A stretch of 64,000 nt of DNA from Brevundimonas poindexterae (GCF_020524625.1 NZ_JAIVLL010000002.1:434001-498000), one strand, 5' to 3'. Positions 1 through 9,260 are shown, numbered from the stretch's first letter. The notes: a model not told the origin generated them from the letters alone. Numbers and translations: made by a program.

Positions 1-111
1 GCCCTCTACCCAACCCCGGACTTCGCCACGCGCGAGGTCACCGACGACAGTCGCTACACCGGCGGCCGGCTGGTGATTGACGGTCTGCCGACAGAAGGAG
101 CCGACCGCTAA
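1..111 (+). CDS. C-terminal end of an unidentified protein (partial)
   Basis: An open frame enters from the left edge and stops with TAA at 109-111, giving 36 residues that begin ALYPTPDFATREV and end LPTEGADR. The codon use is ordinary for this genome, so this is probably the tail of a real gene. I do not recognise the family. No hairpin with a T-run follows it before the next gene at 200. Confidence 0.5.
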   Translation, partial: ALYPTPDFATREVTDDSRYTGGRLVIDGLPTEGADR

Positions 112-199
112 AGTTAAACATCCGTAATTACAGCATTGTAAGCTGTGCCATTGCGGACCCGATGGCAAAGAAGTGGGGATTTCGTGTCACGAGGCCCCC

Positions 200-1051
200 A
201 TGAAACTGACCCTCCTTGCCGCCGCCGCATCCTGCTTCGCTGCTCTGTCCGCGCCCCTTGCAGCCATGGCCCAGCAGGCGCCGATAGAGGTATCGATCCC
301 TTCCGGCGGCGAGACCGTTTCGGCCCGGCTTCTGGTTGGCGAGGGTGAAGGAGATCGCCCGGCCATCGCCCTGTTCAACGGCTTCCCGTCAGGATCGAAT
401 GTACCGCGTGTCGCGGGCGAACTGCAGGCCGCCGGCTACACGGTCCTCGTGCCGAGCTACCGTGGGACCGGAGCGTCCGGGGGCGAGTTCAGCCTCGACA
501 ATGCGCGGGTGGATGGCCAGGTCGTCGTCGACTGGCTGCGCCATCATGACGGGATCGATCCGGATCAGGTTGCGGTGTTCGGGGTCAGCTTCGGTGGCTG
601 GCTGGCGCTGCATACAGCGGCCTCGGACGCCGACATCCGCTGCGTGGTCGCCCTCGTTCCTGCAGACATGGGCGTGATCGCGGATCGGTGGGGTCGGGAT
701 CCCGAATACGCGGCCCTTTGGCGATCCGAGCTGGACAGCTTTGCCGCCGATCCCGAGCTCGCCCGCTTCGGCGCCGGAGGTCCCGGGGTCTTCATGCAGG
801 CTTCCATCGCCGGGGCAGAGGAGGCGCGGTTCTCTCCGAAGGCGGCGGCGCTGGCGGACCGGCCCGTCTTCGTGGCCGGTGGCCGAACGGACCCCGCGGC
901 CCCTTTCACGGACCACTATGGGCCGCTGGTCGCGGCCTTGCGCGCGGCGGAGGTACCCTTCGCGGCCCTCGAATTTCCCGGAGGCCACAACCCGAACGAG
1001 GCCAAGGCCGCAGCGGTCAGCTTCATCGAGCGAAGCTGCTTCGCCGATTGA
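200..1051 (+). CDS. Exported alpha/beta hydrolase
   Basis: This 283-residue protein starts at the ATG at 200, behind a GAGG at 191-194. An upstream in-frame ATG at 173 would put extra residues before the signal peptide and is less likely. Residues 1 to about 24 form a signal peptide ending AMA-QQ, so the enzyme should act in the periplasm. The nucleophile elbow is GVSFGG with Ser130. Late motifs GGRTDP and PGGHNP supply the likely acid and histidine of the triad. The fold resembles dienelactone-hydrolase or S9-type alpha/beta hydrolases, and the substrate cannot be told. The gene stands alone and converges on the algH-like gene. Confidence 0.82.
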   Translation: MKLTLLAAAASCFAALSAPLAAMAQQAPIEVSIPSGGETVSARLLVGEGEGDRPAIALFNGFPSGSNVPRVAGELQAAGYTVLVPSYRGTGASGGEFSLDNARVDGQVVVDWLRHHDGIDPDQVAVFGVSFGGWLALHTAASDADIRCVVALVPADMGVIADRWGRDPEYAALWRSELDSFAADPELARFGAGGPGVFMQASIAGAEEARFSPKAAALADRPVFVAGGRTDPAAPFTDHYGPLVAALRAAEVPFAALEFPGGHNPNEAKAAAVSFIERSCFAD

Positions 1052-1055
1052 CGCC

Positions 1056-1625
1056 TCAGGCCCGACCGCCGGTGCCGGACAGGCGGGCGGCATCCACGCC
1101 GATGGCGGCCAGGGCCCGGGCCCATTTGGTGGGGTGATCGTCGTCGAACACCATTTCGGTGTCGGCATCGGCGGTGAGCCAGATGTTCTCGGTCAGCTCG
1201 GCCTCAAGCTGGCCCTCGTCCCAGCCCGCATAGCCCAGCATCAGGCGCGACCGGCGCGGGCCGGTGACGGGGTCGGACATGGCCACCAGCACATCGCGGG
1301 TGCCCGTCAGGGCCAGACCGTCCCCGAAGGCCAGGCTGGTCCCGTCCGAGATCCAGTCGTCGGTGTGAAGCACGAAACCCCGCTCGCGCTCGACCGGGCC
1401 GCCGACCAGCACGGGGGCCTCATAGCCCTCGGCCGGGGGCGGCATGTCCAGCTTTTCAAGCACGGTCGACAGATCGATCCCCTCGAGCGGCTGGTCGATG
1501 CGCACGCCCATGGCGTGATCCGGCCCGTGGGCGCAGATCAGGATGACAGCCTGTCGAAACCGGTCATCGTCGATACCGGGCATGGCGATGAGCAGACGAC
1601 CGGCGAGGGAGGAAAAGCCGTTCAT
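1056..1625 (-). CDS. YqgE/AlgH family protein (UPF0301)
   Basis: This 189-residue protein opens with SSLAGRLLIAMPGIDDDRF, the characteristic start of the YqgE/AlgH family. It continues with the conserved PVLVGGPVERERGFVLH stretch and an LGYAGWDEGQLEAEL block. Length and motif order match the family. The biochemical role of this widespread cytoplasmic family is not settled, and the old link of AlgH to alginate regulation does not carry over here. It is monocistronic and transcribed toward the hydrolase, with stop codons only a few bases apart. Confidence 0.9.
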   Translation of the reverse strand: MNGFSSLAGRLLIAMPGIDDDRFRQAVILICAHGPDHAMGVRIDQPLEGIDLSTVLEKLDMPPPAEGYEAPVLVGGPVERERGFVLHTDDWISDGTSLAFGDGLALTGTRDVLVAMSDPVTGPRRSRLMLGYAGWDEGQLEAELTENIWLTADADTEMVFDDDHPTKWARALAAIGVDAARLSGTGGRA

Positions 1626-1765
1626 GGGGGGATCATCGGGTCTGGCCCGGTCCGGCGCAAGGGGCCGGGGCGCGCTTTGGCCCCCAAGCCCCTTGGTGGA
1701 GGCGCGGCGGATGTCTATCTGGGCAGGACCGGCCCCGACGGCCCCAGCCCCAACGGAGACATTCC

Positions 1766-2248
1766 ATGACCATCTCGATCGGCGACCGCCTGCCCGAAGC
1801 CACCCTGATGAAGGCCACCTCCGAGGGGCCCAAGCCGGTGAATGTCTCGGAAATCTTCAACGGCAAGACGGTGGCCCTGTTCGCCGTGCCGGGCGCCTTC
1901 ACCCCGACGTGTTCGGCGCGTCACCTGCCGGGCTTTGCCGAGAACCTCGAAACCCTGAAGGACAAGGGCGTCGACACCGTCGCCTGCGTCTCGGTCAATG
2001 ATGCCTTCGTCATGGGCGCCTGGGCCAAGTCCCAGGACGGCGCCGACAAGATCCTCATGCTCGCCGACGGCAATGGCGAGTTCACCCGCGCGGTCGGCCT
2101 GACCATGGATGCCAAGGGCTTTGGCATGGGCGAGCGCTCGCAGCGCTATTCCATGCTGGTCAAGGACGGCGTGGTCGAGCAGTTGAACATCGAGCAGGGC
2201 GGCGAGTTCAAGGTGTCCTCGGCCGAACACCTCCTGGGCCAGCTCTAG
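1766..2248 (+). CDS. Peroxiredoxin, Prx5 type
   Basis: This 160-residue thiol peroxidase reduces hydrogen peroxide and organic hydroperoxides. The motif PGAFTPTCSARHLPGF places the peroxidatic cysteine at Cys49, as in Prx5-type proteins such as human PRDX5 and bacterial redoxin-family peroxidases. Cys74, in TVACVSVND, is another cysteine also found in many relatives. There is no fused glutaredoxin domain, so reduction probably comes from a separate glutaredoxin or thioredoxin. A GGAG lies about six bases before the ATG. The gene converges on the histidine kinase gene with one base between the stop codons. Confidence 0.93.
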   Translation: MTISIGDRLPEATLMKATSEGPKPVNVSEIFNGKTVALFAVPGAFTPTCSARHLPGFAENLETLKDKGVDTVACVSVNDAFVMGAWAKSQDGADKILMLADGNGEFTRAVGLTMDAKGFGMGERSQRYSMLVKDGVVEQLNIEQGGEFKVSSAEHLLGQL

Positions 2249-2249
2249 G

Positions 2250-4214
2250 TCAGGCCACGGCCTCGATCCGGTTCTCTTGCGGGGGCCGGATCGTGGCGCC
2301 GTTCACGACGTGGGTCACCGCACCCAGCAGCGACGCGGGCGTGATCGGTTTCGGCACGAAATAGGTCATGCCGGCCTCGCCACAGGCGGTGATGTCCTCC
2401 GGGCTGGTGTCGGCCGTGACGGCAATGACTGGCACTTCGGCATTGGCGTTGTCCGAGGCCCGCAGGCGTCGGGTCGCCTCACGACCGTCCAGCTCCGGCA
2501 TCCGCACATCCATGAAGATCAGGTCGAAGGTCTGGGCGTCGCAGGCCTTGAGCGCCAGCAAGCCGTCAGCGGCCGTGGTGACCTCGCATCCGAGAGGTTG
2601 CAGGATCAGCTGGATGGCCCGCCGGTTGATGTCGTGATCGTCGACGACCAGCACCCGCATGGGGGCGTCATCCTCCGCGACCTCTTCCACAGCGACTTCC
2701 GGTTCGGCGACGGGAGACGTCTCGACCGGTTCGGCGGCAACCGGCCCGGCCTCGACCGCCGGCGCAGGCGTGGGTGCGGGCGCGGCAGGCGGGGCCACCG
2801 GTGCCTTGTCCGGCAGACCGCCGAGGGCGCGGGCCACCACTTCCCGCCCGGCCCGTTCCGGTGCCGGCAGGCTGCTGGTCTCCGAATTGGCGCGGGGGAA
2901 ACTCAGGGCGACGGTGAAGCTGGATCCCTCGCCGAGGCGGCTGTGGGCCGTCAGGCGCCCGCCCATCAGTTCGCTCAAGTGACGGCTGATCGCCAGTCCG
3001 AGTCCCGTTCCGCCGTGGCGTGCGCTGACGCCCGAGGTGGTCTGATCGAACGGGCTGAACAGGCGCTGGATCTGGGCTGGCGTCATACCCGGCCCGGTGT
3101 CCTGAATCTCGATCAGCACGGAATAGCCGGAGGGTTCCTCCTCCCAGGCCTTGAGTTTCAGGGTGATGCTGCCCGTGTCCGTGAACTTGACCGCATTCGA
3201 GATCAGGTTGTTCAGGATCTGGCGCAGGCGCATGGAGTCGCCGCGCACATGGGCCGGCACCTGGGAGGCGCCTTCGATGCGCAGCTTCAGCCCCTTGGAC
3301 GCCACCGGCCCCTGCCACAGTCGGGCCGTCTGGGCGATCAGGGAGCGCAGGTTGAAGTCGTCGACCTCGACCGTCATGCGCCCCGCCTCGATCTTGGCGT
3401 GGTCCAGCAGGTCGTCCAGCAGGGCCTTCATCATCAGGCCGGCGTCGGTGATCAGGCGGGCCTGATTTCGGGTGTGGTAGTCGTCGGTGCTGTCCTGGAT
3501 GACACCCGCACCGGCCATGATGGCGCTGATGGGGGTCCGAAGATCGTGTCCGACGGCGGCCAGAAAGGCCTGTCGGCTCTCCATCACCTCTTCGGCATGA
3601 AGACGGCGGCTCTCGGCATCCAGCCGGGCGGCCTCCTCGGACTTGCGGGCCATTTCCATGCGCTGCCAGGTGCTGAGGCAGTAGGTCATGAAGACGGCGA
3701 TGGCGATGGCGAAGGCCGTCGCAAAGGCGGCGGACGCCCCGTGGGTCACCATGAACACCGGCGTGACCGCAAGATACAGGAACTGCGGGGCAATTGTCAG
3801 CGCCAGTACTGTCCTCGACCGGGGCGCGTTCACCACGGCGTAGATGGCACCTGACGACAGCAGGATGGCGGCGCAGACCCCGCCCATCGGCCCGCCGACC
3901 AGCCACAGCGGCACGGACAGACTGCCGAAATAGGCAGCATTCGCCACCAGCATGACGCAGGCGGCCGCAAAGCGCGGCAGGCCGAAGGACTGGGACTTGC
4001 CGGCGTTGACCGGGCCGAACACCCACAGGTCCAAAATCTGGACCAAGAAGTAGCCGGCCACCCATGCGATCGAGAAGTCCCAGCCCAGGATCGGGCTGAA
4101 CACCAGGGCGCTGGCGGCGCCCATGCCCAGTCGCTGCAGCAGTGCCTTGCGGCGCTGCCGGATTGCCTCAACCCAGCCTGACGACAAGTCGGCCGTTGCC
4201 ATGGTCATTCGCAT
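2250..4214 (-). CDS. Membrane hybrid sensor histidine kinase / response regulator
   Basis: This 654-residue protein has five or six hydrophobic segments over residues 33-180 and no large periplasmic domain, so any signal is probably sensed in or near the membrane. A short helical linker (about 183-215) leads to the H-box VGHDLRTP with His223. The N-box NNLISNAVKFTD, G1 box DTGPGM and G2 box HGGTGLGL form the ATPase domain. A proline- and alanine-rich linker (about 450-510) joins a receiver domain whose phospho-acceptor is Asp569 in IFMDVRMP, with the conserved lysine at 622 in VPKP. No output domain follows, so a separate phosphotransfer protein or regulator is expected. Closely spaced Met codons at 4208 and 4202 are alternative starts. 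Confidence 0.9.
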   Translation of the reverse strand: MRMTMATADLSSGWVEAIRQRRKALLQRLGMGAASALVFSPILGWDFSIAWVAGYFLVQILDLWVFGPVNAGKSQSFGLPRFAAACVMLVANAAYFGSLSVPLWLVGGPMGGVCAAILLSSGAIYAVVNAPRSRTVLALTIAPQFLYLAVTPVFMVTHGASAAFATAFAIAIAVFMTYCLSTWQRMEMARKSEEAARLDAESRRLHAEEVMESRQAFLAAVGHDLRTPISAIMAGAGVIQDSTDDYHTRNQARLITDAGLMMKALLDDLLDHAKIEAGRMTVEVDDFNLRSLIAQTARLWQGPVASKGLKLRIEGASQVPAHVRGDSMRLRQILNNLISNAVKFTDTGSITLKLKAWEEEPSGYSVLIEIQDTGPGMTPAQIQRLFSPFDQTTSGVSARHGGTGLGLAISRHLSELMGGRLTAHSRLGEGSSFTVALSFPRANSETSSLPAPERAGREVVARALGGLPDKAPVAPPAAPAPTPAPAVEAGPVAAEPVETSPVAEPEVAVEEVAEDDAPMRVLVVDDHDINRRAIQLILQPLGCEVTTAADGLLALKACDAQTFDLIFMDVRMPELDGREATRRLRASDNANAEVPVIAVTADTSPEDITACGEAGMTYFVPKPITPASLLGAVTHVVNGATIRPPQENRIEAVA

Positions 4215-4274
4215 CCCTGTGGGTGGGCCTTTCAGCCCTTTCCACCACTATGGCGCGTCAGGCCTAACGCTCCG

Positions 4275-5306
4275 TCAACGCGCGGTGCCGACAGCCTCGG
4301 CCACTGTGGAAAAGCCGTCCGCCTTCAGGCGGGCGACCAGATCGGCCTTGATCCGCCGGACCAGACCCGGCCCCTCGAAGACGAGCGCCGAATAGAGCTG
4401 GACGGCGCTGGCCCCTGCGCGGATGCGGGCATAGGCCTCGGCCCCGTCGGCGATCCCGCCCACCGCGATCAGCGGCAGGCGCCCGTCGGCCGCTTCGACG
4501 GCCGCCGTCAGGGCCCGCCGCGCCCGATCCTTCAAAGGGGCTCCCGACAGCCCGCCCGCCTCGGCGGCATGGGCCGATCTGAGGGTCTCGGGTCGATCGA
4601 GGGTCGTGTTGGACACGATCAGTCCGTCCAGCCCGTATTGCAGGCTGGCCTCGACGATCCGACCGATGTCGGCGTCCGACAGGTCGGGGGCAATCTTCAG
4701 GAAGACCGGCCGGTCCTTGGGCCGGGCGGCCTGAATGCGGGCCAGCAAGGGCTCAAGCGCCTCGACCGTCTGCAGGCCGCGCAGGCCCGGCGTATTGGGC
4801 GAGGACACGTTAACGGTCAGATAGTCGGCGAGGCCGCCCAGTCGCCGCAGGCCGGTTTCATAGTCCGCGATCCGGTCGTCGGCATCCTTGTTCGCGCCCA
4901 GATTGGCCCCGACCACCACGCCGGGGGGACGATGGGCCAGCCGGTCGGCAAAGGCTTCCAGCCCGTCGTTGTTGAACCCCATCCGGTTGATCACCGCCCG
5001 GTCCTCTTCCAGCCGGAACAGGCGCGGGCGCGGATTGCCGGTCTGGGGCCGGGGGGTGACCGAGCCGCATTCGACAAAGCCGAAGCCCAGCCCCGCCAGA
5101 CCCCGGATGGCGACCGCATTCTTGTCCAGGCCTGCGGCCAGTCCGACGGGATTGGGCAGGTCCAGTCCCGCGACGCGGGTAGGCAGGATCGGGTCGTCCT
5201 TGGGCACGCCCAGGGGCAGGTAGCGCAGGCCGGCAATGGCCATCTCGTGCGCGCGCTCGGCGTCCATCTGCCGGAGCAGGGCCGTGCCCATGTCGAGCGG
5301 GCTCAT
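4275..5306 (-). CDS. pyrD: Dihydroorotate dehydrogenase (quinone), class 2
   Basis: This 343-residue enzyme oxidises dihydroorotate to orotate in pyrimidine synthesis and passes electrons to membrane quinone. Diagnostic motifs are NPVGLAAGLDKNA, FGFVECGSVTPRPQ, NRMGFNND, VNVSSPNTPGLR, FLKIAPDLSD, SNTT and AVGGIADG. The serine in NVSSPNTP is the class 2 catalytic base. The open frame extends about 44 codons further upstream, but that stretch is a shadow of the DUF952 gene. I start at 5306, where ATG overlaps the upstream TGA as ATGA, which suggests translational coupling. Confidence 0.96.
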   Translation of the reverse strand: MSPLDMGTALLRQMDAERAHEMAIAGLRYLPLGVPKDDPILPTRVAGLDLPNPVGLAAGLDKNAVAIRGLAGLGFGFVECGSVTPRPQTGNPRPRLFRLEEDRAVINRMGFNNDGLEAFADRLAHRPPGVVVGANLGANKDADDRIADYETGLRRLGGLADYLTVNVSSPNTPGLRGLQTVEALEPLLARIQAARPKDRPVFLKIAPDLSDADIGRIVEASLQYGLDGLIVSNTTLDRPETLRSAHAAEAGGLSGAPLKDRARRALTAAVEAADGRLPLIAVGGIADGAEAYARIRAGASAVQLYSALVFEGPGLVRRIKADLVARLKADGFSTVAEAVGTAR

Positions 5307-5650
5307 GCCGGCTCTCCGGCGTCGATGTGCAGCGTCCCCGCCGCGTCGACATGGCAGGCCTCGACCGCACGGACCGCACCCAGGGGCAGGGGTCGGTACA
5401 GGTGCGGAAACAGCGCCCCCCCGCGGGAGGGCTCCCACACCAGGTCGTCCAGCGCGGCCGTCTCGAGGGTCACCAGCACAAGGTTCGTCCGGCCCGCATA
5501 GTGTTTGCTGGCCGTGCCCGGCAGCTGCTCAGCGGTCGACATGTGGATGTAGCCGTCCAGCCGGTCGACCTCGGAGCCCGGATAGTGGCCGTCGGCGGTC
5601 GCCGCCTCCCACTCCTCCGCATCCACCAGCTTGAAGATGGTCCCGCTCAC
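5303..5650 (-). CDS. DUF952 family protein
   Basis: This 115-residue protein begins IFKLVDAEEWEAA and carries DGYIHMSTAEQLPGTA and LVLVTLETAALDDLVWE, which fit the DUF952 family. These are small cytoplasmic proteins with an ADP-ribosyltransferase-like fold and no established role. It overlaps the sixA-like gene upstream (5647-5650) and pyrD downstream (5303-5306) by four bases each. The three genes are therefore probably one translationally coupled operon. Nothing in the sequence links the function to pyrimidine synthesis beyond this arrangement. Confidence 0.88.
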   Translation of the reverse strand: MSGTIFKLVDAEEWEAATADGHYPGSEVDRLDGYIHMSTAEQLPGTASKHYAGRTNLVLVTLETAALDDLVWEPSRGGALFPHLYRPLPLGAVRAVEACHVDAAGTLHIDAGEPA

Positions 5651-6147
5651 GTGTCGCTGTCCTCGGGCCGCACCAGACCTTCCAGCGCATAGCGCCCGGC
5701 CGCGTCGACGGAGAAGACCACCGCCTGACCCGTCGGGAAACCCGCCGCCAGCCGGTCCAGCACCGAGGGCGCCGCCGCCCCCTCCATCAGCAGCTCCATG
5801 GCCAGCTGATGGATACCCGGGTTGTGACCCACCAGGATCAGACAGCCCGCCAGCTCAGACTCGTCCTCGACATGGGTGCGCAGGGTCCCCGGCTCGGCCT
5901 CGTACAGCGCATCGACCTGCCGAACCTCGACGTCCCCCAGGCTCTCATGCACGAGCTCCCAGGTCTGCAGCGTACGCTCGGCCGACGAGACGAGGGCGCG
6001 GTCGGGCTTCAGGCCCCGGTCGGCCAAAATCCGGCCGACGCGCAGGGCATCGGCCTCGCCGCGGGGGGACAGCGGACGGTCGCGATCGCGGCCCGAGGGA
6101 GAGCCGCGTTCCGCCTTGGCATGACGCATCAGGATCAGTCGGTGCAT
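5647..6147 (-). CDS. SixA-like histidine phosphatase
   Basis: This 166-residue protein has the RHG-type catalytic start LILMRHAKAERG, a later SSAERTLQTWE, and the second histidine in LILVGHNPGIHQLA. This is the short single-domain architecture of SixA-type phosphohistidine phosphatases rather than phosphoglycerate mutases. Family members remove phosphate from histidine phosphotransfer domains or small metabolites, and the target here is unknown. It is the first gene of the operon with DUF952 and pyrD. Confidence 0.88.
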   Translation of the reverse strand: MHRLILMRHAKAERGSPSGRDRDRPLSPRGEADALRVGRILADRGLKPDRALVSSAERTLQTWELVHESLGDVEVRQVDALYEAEPGTLRTHVEDESELAGCLILVGHNPGIHQLAMELLMEGAAAPSVLDRLAAGFPTGQAVVFSVDAAGRYALEGLVRPEDSDT

Positions 6148-6156
6148 GCCGACGCT

Positions 6157-6918
6157 CTAGGCGTGTTCGACCGGCTCGACCAGAGCCCGGCGACTGTCCC
6201 GGCTGGCCGACGCGGGTTCCAGCCCGGCTTCCAGCAGGGGGACACGCTCGGTCTGCGCCGCAGTCCGGGCGAGGGCGTAGGCCTGACGCGTCGCCTCCAG
6301 CAGGATCAGCCCGGCCGCGCCCGGTACAAGGCGGCGTCCCACCTGCTCGAAGCCGTCCGCCATCCCGTACAGCACGGGCCAGGGCGGCACATAAAGCGTC
6401 TGCGACCAGGCAGCCGGTTCCAGACCCACTTCACGGACCAGCCGTTCCAGCTGGCGCCGCGTGAAAGGCCGGCCGTGGCCGAACGGGGTGCTCTCGGCGC
6501 GCGCCCACAGACCGCCGCGCGCGGCGGCCACCAGAATGATCCGTCCCGCAGGGCTGAGTACCCGGATCGCCTCGGCCATCAGGGCGCGCACATCGTCGGC
6601 CTCCTCGAGCGCATGGACCACCAGCACGCGGTCGAAACTACCCGCAGCAAACGGCAAGGCCCGGTCATCGACCAGCACCGCGCGGTTGCGGGCGCCGCGC
6701 GGCCAGACCTCGACGCCCTGCCCCGACGGCATGGCCGCGATCAGCCGGCGGGCGCCGACGAAGGCGCCCAGCCAGGGCGTCGCATAGCCCAGCCCCAGAA
6801 CGTCACAGCCGTCGGCCTCGCCCCACGCGCCCTCCAGCCGGTCAGCCAGCAGGCGACGGACCAGCCGACCGGACGGCTCGCCGTAGAACTGCCTGAGCTC
6901 CTCGATGGGCATGCGCAT
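6157..6918 (-). CDS. Class I SAM-dependent methyltransferase
   Basis: About 253 residues. The N-terminal part reads EELRQFYGEPSGRLVRRLLADRL. Motif I is represented by VLGLGYATPWLGAF, and further Rossmann-like motifs are RALPFAAGSFDRVLVVHALE and LSPAGRIILVAAAR. The glycine-rich loop is less canonical than in most class I enzymes, with GYATPWL in place of GxGxG, but the rest fits the fold. The gene is divergent from gloB, with starts about 48 bases apart. Other possible starts are at 6945 and 6912; none has a clear Shine-Dalgarno sequence. Confidence 0.8.
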   Translation of the reverse strand: MRMPIEELRQFYGEPSGRLVRRLLADRLEGAWGEADGCDVLGLGYATPWLGAFVGARRLIAAMPSGQGVEVWPRGARNRAVLVDDRALPFAAGSFDRVLVVHALEEADDVRALMAEAIRVLSPAGRIILVAAARGGLWARAESTPFGHGRPFTRRQLERLVREVGLEPAAWSQTLYVPPWPVLYGMADGFEQVGRRLVPGAAGLILLEATRQAYALARTAAQTERVPLLEAGLEPASASRDSRRALVEPVEHA

Positions 6919-6965
6919 GGGCTGAGGATAGCCCCGGACGCCCACCCCCTGCTAGGGTCATGGCC

Positions 6966-7694
6966 ATGACGCTGGATGTGCACCTCTTCCCCTGCCTGTC
7001 GGACAACTACGGCCTGCTGGTCCGCGACCGCGCCACCGGGGCCGTGGCGGCCATCGACACTCCGGATGCCGATCGCATTCTCGAGGAATTGGCGGCCCTC
7101 GGCTGGGGCCCGCTGGGCCAGGTGCTGAACACCCACTGGCATCCCGACCACACCGGCGGGAACGAGGCCCTGAAGGCAGCGACCGGTTGCGCCATCCATG
7201 GCCCGGAAGAGGTCCGGCGTGCCGCACCCCTCGACCACGAGATCCGGGACGGCGACAGTGTGCAGGTCGGAGACACCCGCCTCGATGTGATCGCCGCCCC
7301 CGGGCACACCCTCGGCCATGTGGTGTTCCACGATCCCGAGGGCCGGACCGCTTTTGTCGGAGACGTCCTGTTCACCCTCGGCTGCGGGCGACTGTTCGAG
7401 GGTACGCCGGAGCAGATGTGGGCAAGCCTGTCGACCCTGATGACCTGGCCCGACGAGACGGTGATCTGGTGCGCCCATGAATATACCGCCGCCAATGCCC
7501 GGTTTGCGCTGAGCGTCGATGACCGGCCGGAGTTGCGCGCCCATGTCGAGGCCCTGCGGGTCCGGATCGACGCAGGTCAGCCGACCGTGCCGACGACTCT
7601 GGGGGATGAGCGGCGCTTCAATCCGTTCCTGACGGCGGGCGATGCGGCGACCTTTGCCCACCGGCGCGCCGCCAAGGATGATTTTCGCGGCTGA
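6966..7694 (+). CDS. gloB: Hydroxyacylglutathione hydrolase (glyoxalase II)
   Basis: This enzyme hydrolyses S-lactoylglutathione to lactate and glutathione, the last step of methylglyoxal detoxification. The binuclear metal motif is THWHPDHTGGN. Further ligands lie in APGHTLGHVVFH, FVGDVLFTLGCGRLFEG and WCAHEYTAANARFA. The C-terminal block DERRFNPFL is typical of GloB. Two ATGs compete. The one at 6966 sits eight bases after AGGG (6954-6957), whereas the one at 6960 is too close, so I use 6966 (242 residues). Confidence 0.95.
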   Translation: MTLDVHLFPCLSDNYGLLVRDRATGAVAAIDTPDADRILEELAALGWGPLGQVLNTHWHPDHTGGNEALKAATGCAIHGPEEVRRAAPLDHEIRDGDSVQVGDTRLDVIAAPGHTLGHVVFHDPEGRTAFVGDVLFTLGCGRLFEGTPEQMWASLSTLMTWPDETVIWCAHEYTAANARFALSVDDRPELRAHVEALRVRIDAGQPTVPTTLGDERRFNPFLTAGDAATFAHRRAAKDDFRG

Positions 7695-8486
7695 CTATTC
7701 GACGCCGGCGATCACGCGCACGATCCGCGCCGACGATGGCCGACCGGCGAAACCGGCGTCCGGATCAATGACGATCCGCAAGGTGCCGCGCGAGAAGCTG
7801 ACCTGGCGCGGGCCGATGTCGGTGATGATGATCTCCTGCACACGGGCCACGTCGCGCCGGAGGCTGGGCGAGCGGGCCATGCGCACGATGGCGTCGACGG
7901 CGGTCGACAGGGCGTCGGTGGCCACCGGCTCTGACCCCGGCTCAATGTCCATATCCACGACCACGATACGGCCGACAGCACGGGTCGCCCGGTCGCTCTG
8001 ACGAAGGATGAAATCCATCAGCTGGAAGGCGGTGAGCGTCGGCGCCAGAAGCTCAGGCGCCGGACCCGCCGCCGACACGGGCGAGCCCTGGGGCGCGGCG
8101 GTCGTATAAAGGGTCATGCCCCCGTCGGGCGTGACCCGCAGCACCTGATCCCCGGCATCGTTGCGAAAGATGATGTCGCCGCGCGGGGCGGGCGAGGGGC
8201 GCAGGACCCACACCTCGGTCGAGCGGTCGAACCGCATCAGGGTGGCGGGGCTGGACCGGTCGAGAATGAAGCCCTGCCCTGTCTCCGAGACGTAGCGGCC
8301 ACTGCCGGGCAGATTGGTCGACGGGCTGCGGTCGCGCTGGCTGCGCGAGGACTCGCTCTGAAAGTTTGCGCTGGACTGGGCGTGAGCCATCGAGGCGAGC
8401 GACAGACACGCAAGGACGAACACCCCTGCCAGCACGGCCAGGGGCGCCGGTCGCCATGTCGATCCGACCTGTCTTCCGCGCGTCAT
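7695..8486 (-). CDS. Exported protein of unknown function (DUF4908-like)
   Basis: This 263-residue protein has a basic start, a hydrophobic stretch and an AHA-QSS cleavage site near residue 37, which indicates a signal peptide. A serine- and arginine-rich linker follows. The body contains GFILDRSSPATLMRFDRS, RGDIIFRNDAGDQVLRVT and a second part with IVVVDMDIEPGSEP. From memory it resembles the DUF4908 proteins of Caulobacteraceae, but I cannot confirm that here. It converges on gloB with adjoining stop codons. No catalytic motif is visible. Confidence 0.7.
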   Translation of the reverse strand: MTRGRQVGSTWRPAPLAVLAGVFVLACLSLASMAHAQSSANFQSESSRSQRDRSPSTNLPGSGRYVSETGQGFILDRSSPATLMRFDRSTEVWVLRPSPAPRGDIIFRNDAGDQVLRVTPDGGMTLYTTAAPQGSPVSAAGPAPELLAPTLTAFQLMDFILRQSDRATRAVGRIVVVDMDIEPGSEPVATDALSTAVDAIVRMARSPSLRRDVARVQEIIITDIGPRQVSFSRGTLRIVIDPDAGFAGRPSSARIVRVIAGVE

Positions 8487-8534
8487 GTCAAAATGTGTGA
8501 CTCTGCACCCCGGCAGATTTTGGGCAGCCGCCCG

Positions 8535-9260
8535 TCAGCCGACCAGATACTGACCGCCGTTCAGCGATAGCGTACATCCTGTGACATATCCGGCACGTTC
8601 GCCGGCCAGCCAGGACACCATGTCCGCGATTTCCTCGCCCTTGCCCAGCCGTCCGACGGGGATCTGGGCGATGATCGAGTCCAGCACCTTCTGGTCCATG
8701 GCACCCACCATTTCGGTGTCGATATAGCCGGGGGCGATGCAGTTGACGGTCACGCCCTTGCGCGCATTCTCGAGCGCCAGTGCCTTGGTGAAGCCGATCA
8801 TGCCGGCCTTGGCGGCGGAATAGTTGGTCTGGCCGATCTGGCCCTTCTGACCGTTGATCGAACTGATGTTGACGATACGGCCAAAGCCCCGGTCGCGCAT
8901 GCCGCCGATCACCTGGCGGGTCATGTTGAACACCGAGTCCATGTTCACGCGGATCACGTCCGACCACTGGTCCGCGGTCATCTTGTGAAAGAAGCCGTCG
9001 CGCGTGATGCCCGCATTGTTGATCAGCACATCGATCGGGCCCAGTTCGGCCTCGACCTCCTGCACGGCGCGGGCGCAATCCTCGAACGAGCCGACATTGC
9101 CCTTCACCACCATGACGTCCAGCTCGGCGGCCGTCGCCTCGGCCGCCTGGGCATTGCCGGAATAGCCGGCCGCGACCGACAGGCCGTCTTCCTTCAGCCG
9201 CTGAACAATCGCCTTGCCGATGCCCCGGGTTCCCCCGGTGACCAGTGCCACCCGTGCCAT
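8535..9260 (-). CDS. phaB: Acetoacetyl-CoA reductase (NADPH)
   Basis: This 241-residue short-chain dehydrogenase reduces acetoacetyl-CoA to (R)-3-hydroxybutyryl-CoA for poly-3-hydroxybutyrate synthesis. The cofactor loop is TGGTRGIG, followed by NNAGITRDGFFHKM. The catalytic Ser-Tyr-Lys lies in ISSINGQKGQIGQTNYSAAKAG, a stretch characteristic of PhaB rather than FabG. CIAPGYIDTEMV and the terminal CTLSLNGGQYLVG complete the match. No phaA thiolase or phaC synthase gene lies beside it in this window. Confidence 0.92.
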   Translation of the reverse strand: MARVALVTGGTRGIGKAIVQRLKEDGLSVAAGYSGNAQAAEATAAELDVMVVKGNVGSFEDCARAVQEVEAELGPIDVLINNAGITRDGFFHKMTADQWSDVIRVNMDSVFNMTRQVIGGMRDRGFGRIVNISSINGQKGQIGQTNYSAAKAGMIGFTKALALENARKGVTVNCIAPGYIDTEMVGAMDQKVLDSIIAQIPVGRLGKGEEIADMVSWLAGERAGYVTGCTLSLNGGQYLVG